Under the pieces are notes generated by a model. The model made no database searches, was not told the origin of the DNA, and was given only the letters and a program-made list of their open reading frames with translations. This document shows, piece by piece, positions 7,011 through 12,310 of a stretch of DNA of 12,310 nt. Origin of the DNA: an uncultured Eubacteriales bacterium (GTDB lineage: Bacteria; Bacillota; Clostridia; Oscillospirales; CAG-272); the NCBI GenBank assembly GCA_900555785.1, contig USMO01000023.1, forward strand, positions 1 through 12,310, given 5' to 3'. Within the stretch, counting starts at the first letter, position 1. Each line of letters begins with the position of its first letter. Made by a program: the position numbers and the translations under genes.

Positions 7011-8231
7011 ATGAAAAAACGCAACCTGTTGACAGAAGATGCGACAGGCACCGCTTTGCGGAGCGATATGCAGATTGTCATTCCGGATGACGCAACCGTC
7101 CTGTGCCGGCGAAGTGCCGGACGGCTGGCGCAGGCTCTGACGCAGAACGGGCTTGAACCGGCGATTGTAACCGGGCAGGATGCGACCGCACGGCAGACCG
7201 TCCGCATGATCCTGGGAAACGGGGGAATGACCTACCGCGTCACGGTGGACGGTGCGGGCAACTGCAACCTGACCGCCGGATGTGACCGTGCGCTCCAGCA
7301 GACTGTGCTGGAACTGTGCAAAAGGGTGAGGGATGGGCTGCTGCCGCGGGTTCCCGCCCTTGAGGGCAGCGCGGAGAACGTGCTGCGCGTGATGTATTAT
7401 AATGTTTACGGGTATGGAAACCTTGATTCCATTCCCGACCGGCTGGGGCAGCAGGCAGCGCTGATTGCGGATGCCGCACCGGACGTTCTGTGCGTGCAGG
7501 AATTTGACCGGCTGCACCGGGGCAGCGCGAAGGCCCTGCTGGAGCAGGCGGGGTACAGCGAGGTTCCGGTGACAGAGGACGGCGGCTTCCTCTATCCCGC
7601 CGGCAAGAACTGCGAGGCAATCTTTTACCGTGCCGACCGTCTGGAGCTGTTGCGCTCCGGAGGAGAACCTTATCCGGACCGCGTAGAGGTGGACGGCGTT
7701 GAGGTAATCGGCAACAACAGCAACACCAAGTCCACTGCGTGGGCGGTCTTCCGGGAGCGGGCTGGCGGCCGGAGCTTTCTGGTTGTCAATACCCACTTCA
7801 TGTGGAGCGCGCCGGAACTGACCCGGGCGCAGGCGAATGCCGTGAGGGTGGACAATGCTAGGCGCACGATGGCGCTGATTGACGCAATCCGGGAGCTGGA
7901 TCCTGCCTACGCGAGTCTGCCGGTCATCTTCGGCGGCGACCTGAACTGCGGCGCGGATTCCGATCCCTGTGCAGTCCTGAAGGCTGCGCTGACTCCGGTT
8001 TATGACATGGCGGATACTGAGCGCGACAACATCGGCTATTACGGTGTTTACGCAACCTACGATGAGACTACCGGGCAATACCATTACGGAGAGATTCCGC
8101 GTGAGGGCGGCGGGATTGACCATGTGTTTGCGGCCGGGCTGACGGTGCGCAACTATCTGACCGACACCGGCTTCCGCGCACGCATCACCTCCGACCACCT
8201 TCCGAAAACCGTTGACCTGATTCTGAACTGA
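7011..8231 (+). CDS. EEP-superfamily phosphoesterase, no signal peptide
   Basis: A 406-residue protein of the endonuclease/exonuclease/phosphatase (DNase I-like) superfamily, metal-dependent enzymes that cleave phosphodiesters or phosphomonoesters. Start 7011 was chosen because GGAG (6998-7001) is 9 bases upstream; the in-frame ATG at 6996 has no ribosome binding site. Residues about 20-110 resemble the small alpha/beta N-terminal domain found before GH20 and GH67-type glycosidases. The EEP domain spans about 124-406 with all motifs: NVYG (Asn131), QEFD (Glu164), NTHFMW (His262), GGDLN (Asp310, Asn312), IDH (Asp370, His371) and SDH (Asp395, His396). No signal peptide or membrane segment is visible, so it should be cytoplasmic. 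It is a close paralogue of the next gene over the EEP domain. DNase, sphingomyelinase-like or sugar-phosphodiesterase activity cannot be separated from sequence. Confidence 0.85.
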   Translation: MKKRNLLTEDATGTALRSDMQIVIPDDATVLCRRSAGRLAQALTQNGLEPAIVTGQDATARQTVRMILGNGGMTYRVTVDGAGNCNLTAGCDRALQQTVLELCKRVRDGLLPRVPALEGSAENVLRVMYYNVYGYGNLDSIPDRLGQQAALIADAAPDVLCVQEFDRLHRGSAKALLEQAGYSEVPVTEDGGFLYPAGKNCEAIFYRADRLELLRSGGEPYPDRVEVDGVEVIGNNSNTKSTAWAVFRERAGGRSFLVVNTHFMWSAPELTRAQANAVRVDNARRTMALIDAIRELDPAYASLPVIFGGDLNCGADSDPCAVLKAALTPVYDMADTERDNIGYYGVYATYDETTGQYHYGEIPREGGGIDHVFAAGLTVRNYLTDTGFRARITSDHLPKTVDLILN

Positions 8232-8244
8232 GAAGGCTGCATCG

Positions 8245-8289
8245 CTTTGCCCGTGCCGGCTGCCGGATCCGGATTGGAATCGGGCAAAG
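8245..8289 (+). other. Intercistronic hairpin between the two EEP genes
   Basis: CTTTGCCCG (8245-8253) pairs perfectly with CGGGCAAAG (8281-8289). The 27-base interior is rich in CCGG words (CCGGctgCCGG, CCGGATCCGG) and can fold further. No T-run follows. As with 6947-6983, it may stabilise or process the operon mRNA. Confidence 0.5.
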
Positions 8290-8323
8290 TCCGGGACCTT
8301 CCTCGAACACGAAAGGATAACTT

Positions 8324-10114
8324 ATGAAACGATACCGTATCGTTCTCCTGCCGCTGCTTGCCGCGCTGCTGTGCACGGTGCTGGCAGGATGCAGCAAACA
8401 GAACAATCAACCGCAGGACAGCGGAACCGGGCAAAACAGCGCCACGGAGGAACCGCTGCAGACGCTGACACTTGCATCGGACGGAAGCACGGAAATGACG
8501 CTCTGGCTGGCAAAATCGCTGTGGATCAGTGCGCCGGCAGTCAGAGAACAGCTGAGCGAAATCAGCAAGGCAGTTGAAAAGAAAACCGGAGCCGTTCTGC
8601 GGATCCGTTCGGATGCGGATGCAAAGGAATCGGACCGTTCCCGCCCGGGCATTCTGATCGGAAACACCGATTTTGCGGAAAGCAGTACACCCGATACAAC
8701 CCTGCGCAATCAGGATTTCTGTGTGTCGCAGATCGGCAACAAGATCCTGCTTTACGGAGCATCGGCAGAAGGAACTGCGAATGCGGCGCGCTATTTTCTC
8801 AATTACATTGTTCTGAAGCAGAAAGCGGAAAACAAAACCCTGTATTTTCAGCCAGCCGATTGCTTCCGCTCCGCCAAGACCTATGACATTGCAAGCCTGC
8901 TCTGCGCAGACAGGGAAATCGGCGGTGCCTTCCGGATTGTCCTGCCCCGAAATGCGGGCGCCAGCGAGCAGATGCTGGCAAATCAGCTGCGCCGCCATCT
9001 GTCGGTTCATTACGGGTATGACCTGGAAATCGGAAATGACGGCAGCACCACGGATTACGAAATCCGCATCGGAAAAACCGCACGCACAACCAATGAGGCT
9101 GCCGGAACCGGGTTCCGGATTGCCGTTACGGGCGGGTCGATGGAGCTGACGGCGGCAACCGCGCGGGGATACGAAGCAATGACCGAATACCTGCTGGGAA
9201 CGATGCTGGCTGCCGGTTCCGGCGCAGACTATTCTTTCCCGGAGGGGTGGAGTCATGACGGCACCGCACCGGGATCCGAAAAGGACGGGACGGTTCTTGC
9301 GGGACGCGCACCGGATGGGATCCGGGTGATGTTCTATAATGTTTACGGCTATGGCCAGAGCGGTCCGACCAATCTGCGCCAGCAGTTTCAGGCAGGACTG
9401 ATTGCGGATTATGCACCGGACGTGGTGGGGCTGCAGGAATTTTCTGCTTCCTACCGCGCCACATTTCCCGCAATGCTGGAGAGCATCGGCTACCGGCAGG
9501 TTCCCAGCGGTAAGGACAACACGAACTTTACGCCGCTGTTCTACCGTGCGGACAGGCTGGAGGTGGTGGATTCCGGATATAAGCTTTATACCGGCCCGAA
9601 CGATAACAACTCCAAAAGCCTGACATGGGCAATCTTTCGCGTCAGAGAAACCGGCAAGCAGTTTGTGGCAATCTCTACGCACTTCATGTGGAACCAGCCC
9701 GGTATTGACGGTGCGGCGGCGCGGCTGACCAATGCACGGGAAATGCTGGAACTGATTGCGACCCTGCGCTCGCGGGAAGGCTGTGCGGATATTCCGGTGA
9801 TTTTCGGGGGAGATCTGAACTGCGATCCTTCCTCGGATGCCCTTCAAACCGTCATCGCAGGCGGGTTGACTGAAGCATGGAAAGCGGCAGCGCAGAAAAA
9901 TGACACCAGCGGTTATCACCAGTACGCGACTTACGATGATACCTGGGGCATCTATACCCAGATTCCGCAGGTCAGCGGAACCCACGCAAACGCCATCGAC
10001 CATGCCTTTGTTACCGCAGGCACACAGGTCAACCGCTTCTATGCGCTGATCAGTCCTTATACGCTGTACGCATCAGACCATATGCCGATCTTCATTGACA
10101 TCGGAGTGGACTGA
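8324..10114 (+). CDS. EEP-superfamily phosphoesterase lipoprotein with two N-terminal domains
   Basis: A 596-residue lipoprotein. AAAGGA (8312-8317) precedes ATG 8324. The signal peptide MKRYRIVLLPLLAALLCTV ends in the lipobox LAGC (lipidated Cys23), followed by a Gln/Gly/Ser linker. Two similar alpha/beta domains follow (about 45-163 and 185-305); both carry an ILIGNT or EIRIGKT strand and an AAR.FLN or GYEAMTEYL helix, the pattern of the N-terminal domain of GH20/GH67-type glycosidases. The EEP domain at 332-596 has every motif: NVYG (Asn339), QEF (Glu372), STHFMW (His453), GGDLN (Asp497, Asn499), IDH (Asp559, His560) and SDH (Asp585, His586). It should act at the outer face of the membrane. 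The glycosidase-like N-terminal domains suggest a carbohydrate-linked phosphoester as substrate (inference). It is the last operon gene, with a strong terminator 31 bases downstream. Confidence 0.87.
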   Translation: MKRYRIVLLPLLAALLCTVLAGCSKQNNQPQDSGTGQNSATEEPLQTLTLASDGSTEMTLWLAKSLWISAPAVREQLSEISKAVEKKTGAVLRIRSDADAKESDRSRPGILIGNTDFAESSTPDTTLRNQDFCVSQIGNKILLYGASAEGTANAARYFLNYIVLKQKAENKTLYFQPADCFRSAKTYDIASLLCADREIGGAFRIVLPRNAGASEQMLANQLRRHLSVHYGYDLEIGNDGSTTDYEIRIGKTARTTNEAAGTGFRIAVTGGSMELTAATARGYEAMTEYLLGTMLAAGSGADYSFPEGWSHDGTAPGSEKDGTVLAGRAPDGIRVMFYNVYGYGQSGPTNLRQQFQAGLIADYAPDVVGLQEFSASYRATFPAMLESIGYRQVPSGKDNTNFTPLFYRADRLEVVDSGYKLYTGPNDNNSKSLTWAIFRVRETGKQFVAISTHFMWNQPGIDGAAARLTNAREMLELIATLRSREGCADIPVIFGGDLNCDPSSDALQTVIAGGLTEAWKAAAQKNDTSGYHQYATYDDTWGIYTQIPQVSGTHANAIDHAFVTAGTQVNRFYALISPYTLYASDHMPIFIDIGVD

Positions 10115-10144
10115 CTGCCGGCCTGAAATCGCAGGGCGCAAACG

Positions 10145-10186
10145 AAAAAAGCATCCGAGAGCTGAAAGGCTTCCGGATGCTTTTTT
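10145..10186. terminator. Strong bidirectional terminator closing the operon
   Basis: AAAAAAGCATCCG (10145-10157) pairs fully with CGGATGCTTTTTT (10174-10186). The A-run on the left and T-run on the right allow termination on both strands. It marks the end of the operon that begins at 2955. Confidence 0.92.
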
Positions 10187-10188
10187 GA

Positions 10189-10210
10189 GGCTCTTTGTCA
10201 ATAGTTGGGG
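10189..10210 (+). mobile_element. Solo ISL3-like terminal inverted repeat
   Basis: The stretch beginning GGCTCTTTGTCAATAG and continuing TTGGGG (10189-10210) resembles the terminal inverted repeats of ISL3-family insertion sequences, which commonly start GG(C/T)TCTTTGTCAA. No transposase and no reverse-complement partner are seen in the window, so this is a remnant or one end of a non-autonomous copy. It abuts the operon terminator. The assignment rests on memory of the family ends. Confidence 0.4.
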
Positions 10211-10254
10211 TAGAAAAATCTGACGAAATTGTAAGAAGCCGGTGAAAAGCATAG

Positions 10255-10291
10255 GGAAAGCGTCACGAAGCGTAGAGGAGTGACGCTTTCC
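10255..10291. terminator. 12-bp hairpin at the 3' end of the small membrane-protein gene
   Basis: GGAAAGCGTCAC (10255-10266) pairs perfectly with GTGACGCTTTCC (10280-10291). Its right arm touches the minus-strand stop codon at 10292-10294, the position of a terminator for that gene. On the minus strand the hairpin is followed by CTATGCTTTTC, a weak T-tract, so termination may be partial. Confidence 0.5.
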
Positions 10292-10630
10292 TTAAAACAT
10301 GGCTTGTGTTACATTACTGAGGATTTTATCGGCAAAATTCAAAGAAACCGCAAAAAGGGAAAGCGAAACACAAGCCTGCGCGATCAACACAAGCCTTGCT
10401 TTTTTCTTGCTGTTTAATTCAATCAAAAAGAAGCTGTTTGCAATTGCAATTGCTACAATCAGCAAGCCGGAAAGCAGGGAACAGATTCCGCAAAACACAA
10501 AGAAGCGGGTGTCCTCAGAGCCGGCAAAAGGGGAACCTACTATACAACAAAAGTTCAGAAGGCATTCGGTAAACCAGGCACCGAGCAAGCCTATTACAAA
10601 AGGGGAAAGAACCGGAATCGTCTTTTTCAT
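10292..10630 (-). CDS. Small membrane protein of unknown function
   Basis: A 112-residue protein beginning MKKTIPVLSP with AAAGGTG 7 bases upstream of its ATG (10628-10630). Three hydrophobic segments are visible: about residues 6-33 (PVLSPFVIGLLGAWF and on), 43-72 (FVFCGICSLLSGLLIVAIAI and on) and 79-102. A short basic loop (NSKKKAR) lies before the third, so it is probably an integral membrane protein. Several Cys residues occur in the first two segments. I recognise no family. The gene is visibly less G+C-rich than its neighbours and lies beside an ISL3-like end, which hints at acquisition by transfer. Confidence 0.6.
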   Translation of the reverse strand: MKKTIPVLSPFVIGLLGAWFTECLLNFCCIVGSPFAGSEDTRFFVFCGICSLLSGLLIVAIAIANSFFLIELNSKKKARLVLIAQACVSLSLFAVSLNFADKILSNVTQAMF

Positions 10631-10869
10631 ATCTCAACACCTTTCACTGTTCGGCTATCCTACCGGCAGATTCACCCGCAGTACCGCAAGACCCGTCTTG
10701 CAATTCTCGTGGGCGGCGTGACCGACATCGCCACAGCCGGTGCGCTGCATCTTTTCATCGGTAGTCCTGCCGACTGGACCGGCACGCTTGCCCCGCTCCT
10801 CTGGCAGGCAGAAACGACCGTGCAGATCACGGCCAAGCGGGAGTGGGGCAGCGTTCCAAGGTCTTCTCC
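10631..10869. other. Unassigned stretch between the small membrane gene and ruvB
   Basis: These 239 G+C-rich bases hold no gene I can support. A plus-strand frame is open across it and runs into the end of ruvB, but it lacks a good start codon with a ribosome binding site and matches nothing I know. Visible structures are a perfect palindrome GCAAGAC-CC-GTCTTGC (10686-10701) and a small CCGTG-CAGAT-CACGG hairpin near 10818. The palindrome could be an operator or a decayed gene part. Confidence 0.3.
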
Positions 10870-11940
10870 TTATTCTTTGTCCTCTTCCTCGAACATTTGC
10901 ATTTGTTCGGCGGGAGACTGCGGGGGGCGATAGGGGATGCCGAGGTGTTCGTAGGCGAGACGGGTGACGCATCTGCCTCGGGGGGTTCGGCTGAGGTAGC
11001 CGATCTGCATCAGGTAAGGCTCGTAAACATCCTCCAGCGTGACCGCTTCTTCTCCAACGGTTGCCGCAAGCGTCTCCAGACCGACCGGTCCGCCGTCGTA
11101 GAAATCAATAATCGTCTTCAGCATCCGGCGGTCGGTGTTGTCCAAACCGAGCTCGTCAATTTCCAGCGTTGTCAGCGCATAGTTTGCAATCGCGGAATCG
11201 ATCTCGCCGTTGCCCTTGACCTGCGCAAAATCGCGCACGCGTTTGAGAAGCCGGTTGGCAATTCGGGGTGTTCCACGGGAGCGTCCGGCAATCTCACGGG
11301 CGCCGTCGGGGGAGATGCCCATGCCGAGGATCCCGGCGCTCCGGGTAACGATCTGCGCCAGCTCGTCGGTCGCGTAAAGCTCCAGTTTCATCAGAACACC
11401 GAACCGGTCGCGCAAAGGGGTCGTCATCTGTCCGGCGCGCGTCGTGGCGCCGATCAGCGTGAACTTCGGCAAATCAATCCGCAGACTGCGCGCGGACGGT
11501 CCCTTGCCGATGATAATGTCCAGCGCGTAATCCTCCATCGCGGGGTAGAGAATTTCTTCCACCTGACGCGGCAGACGGTGAATTTCGTCAATAAAGAGTA
11601 CGTCTCCCTCGGAAAGATTGGTCAGCAGCGCAGCCAGGTCGCCCTGCTTTTCGATGGCGGGACCCGAGGTGATGCGGATGTTGACGCCCATTTCCGCCGC
11701 AATGATATTGGCGAGCGTCGTTTTTCCCAAGCCGGGAGGTCCGTACAGAAGCACGTGGTCCAGCGGGTCTCCACGCTTTTTTGCTGCGGCGATGTAGACC
11801 TTCAGAATCTCCTTCGCCTTTTCCTGCCCGATGTAGTCATCCAGCAGCTTCGGGCGCAGGGAAAGCTCGGTCTCGCTGTCATCCGAGGTGTAACCGGTGT
11901 TCATAATCCGGTTTTCAAAATCGTATTCGTTCATATCCAT
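10870..11940 (-). CDS. ruvB: Holliday junction branch migration ATPase RuvB
   Basis: RuvB is the hexameric AAA+ motor that, with RuvA, drives branch migration of Holliday junctions during recombinational repair. The 356-residue length is slightly longer than usual only at the N-terminus. Key motifs are LRPKLLDDYIGQ, Walker A GPPGLGKT, Walker B DEIHRL, sensor 1 GATTRAG, the arginine-finger region TTPLRDRFG, sensor 2 RSRGTPRIANRLLKR, and the C-terminal winged-helix ending in GYLSRTPRGR. ATG 11940 is preceded by AAGGAG (11953-11958) 12 bases upstream; ATG 11934 is a possible alternative start. The ribosome binding site lies in the 23-base gap after ruvA, so the two are cotranscribed. Confidence 0.97.
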   Translation of the reverse strand: MDMNEYDFENRIMNTGYTSDDSETELSLRPKLLDDYIGQEKAKEILKVYIAAAKKRGDPLDHVLLYGPPGLGKTTLANIIAAEMGVNIRITSGPAIEKQGDLAALLTNLSEGDVLFIDEIHRLPRQVEEILYPAMEDYALDIIIGKGPSARSLRIDLPKFTLIGATTRAGQMTTPLRDRFGVLMKLELYATDELAQIVTRSAGILGMGISPDGAREIAGRSRGTPRIANRLLKRVRDFAQVKGNGEIDSAIANYALTTLEIDELGLDNTDRRMLKTIIDFYDGGPVGLETLAATVGEEAVTLEDVYEPYLMQIGYLSRTPRGRCVTRLAYEHLGIPYRPPQSPAEQMQMFEEEDKE

Positions 11941-11963
11941 AGCCGACCGTCACTCCTTCCGCG

Positions 11964-12310
11964 TCAGAACCGCATCAGATTTTTCAGCGCTGCGCGGATG
12001 ATGGCTTCCAGCTCCAATTGGTCGGTGTCGACCGTTTTCAGCGCTGCCAGCGCCTCCGGGCGGGAATAGCCAAGCACCACCAGCGCGTCGACCGCTTCGC
12101 TGAGTTTTCCTCTTCCGGCAGGGGATGCCGGGGCAGCTGCGCTCATGCCGGGAATCTCCGGAATTGCGCCGCCGTTCTCCTTCAGCAGCTTGTCCTTCAA
12201 CTCGAGAATGATGCGCGCGGCGGTCTTGGGACCGATTCCGTTTGCGCGGGAGATGGTCTTACGGTCATCGGTGCAGACCGCGAGCGCGAACTTTTCCGGG
12301 GAGAGCAGGG
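11964..12310 (-). CDS. ruvA: Holliday junction DNA-binding subunit RuvA, 3' part
   Basis: The frame is open from the window edge (12310) to TGA at 11964-11966, giving the C-terminal 115 or so residues. NGIGPKTAARIILELKDKL is the second helix-hairpin-helix motif that contacts junction DNA. An Ala/Pro/Gly-rich linker follows, then the C-terminal three-helix domain (AVDALVVLGYSRPEALAAL) that binds RuvB. The N-terminal OB-fold domain is outside the window. It is the upstream partner of ruvB. Confidence 0.95.
   Translation of the reverse strand, partial: LLSPEKFALAVCTDDRKTISRANGIGPKTAARIILELKDKLLKENGGAIPEIPGMSAAAPASPAGRGKLSEAVDALVVLGYSRPEALAALKTVDTDQLELEAIIRAALKNLMRF

Noticed and set aside
5901..10003. 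Two very long minus-strand open frames opposite the SGNH and EEP genes
   Set aside because: They are antisense to genes with full catalytic motifs, rich in Arg/His/Pro as expected of shadow frames in G+C-rich DNA, and match no family.
10655..10972. Open frames on both strands between the small membrane gene and ruvB
   Set aside because: They run into ruvB in another frame, lack ribosome binding sites and show no family motifs; kept only as an unassigned region.
10843..12069. Long plus-strand open frame across ruvA-ruvB
   Set aside because: It is antisense to unmistakable ruvB and ruvA and has shadow-like composition.

Overview
The window looks like a chromosomal segment, moderately high in G+C, from a low-copy, probably uncultured gut-type Clostridia (Oscillospirales-like) bacterium. 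The evidence is strong AAGGAG-type ribosome binding sites, consensus vegetative (sigma-A) promoters with 17-bp spacers, Gram-positive lipoprotein signals, a DUF6076-type protein, and a ruvA-ruvB pair. The assignment is an inference from gene style; no rRNA or tRNA gene is present to test it.

Layout. (1) 1-422: the 3' end of guaA (GMP synthase), + strand, followed by a possible integrase-tail remnant, a two-way terminator, and a minus-strand DUF6076-type gene that looks 5'-truncated. (2) 1296-2306: an AraC-family regulator with its own clear promoter. (3) 2307-2954: a 650-base leader/intergenic region, the most unusual part of the window. It holds two promoter candidates, a GACA tetranucleotide tract of almost 14 units starting at the predicted transcription start of a near-consensus promoter, a 15-bp hairpin, a 19-bp intrinsic terminator, a dyad, and more hairpins and two tiny ORFs with good ribosome binding sites. 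(4) 2955-10114: a four-gene operon encoding a solute-binding lipoprotein, a secreted membrane-anchored protein with two CBM9-like domains and an SGNH hydrolase domain, and two paralogous endonuclease/exonuclease/phosphatase (EEP) superfamily proteins. One EEP protein has no signal peptide and one is a lipoprotein. A strong terminator closes the operon. (5) 10189-10869: a solo ISL3-like inverted-repeat end, a small AT-richer membrane-protein gene on the minus strand, and about 240 unassigned bases. (6) 10870-12310: ruvB and the 3' part of ruvA on the minus strand.

How the parts may work together (inference). The AraC regulator probably controls the surface operon. The solute-binding lipoprotein would capture a glycan-derived ligand, the SGNH protein would deacylate a carbohydrate, and the EEP pair would cleave phosphoesters or phosphodiesters, one outside and one inside the cell. 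I see no strong promoter between the 2699-2741 terminator and the first operon gene, so operon expression may depend on read-through. The length-variable GACA tract just upstream decides in which frame a ribosome reaches the terminator. A phase-variable attenuator or a repeat-headed small RNA is therefore the main candidate for something undescribed here.
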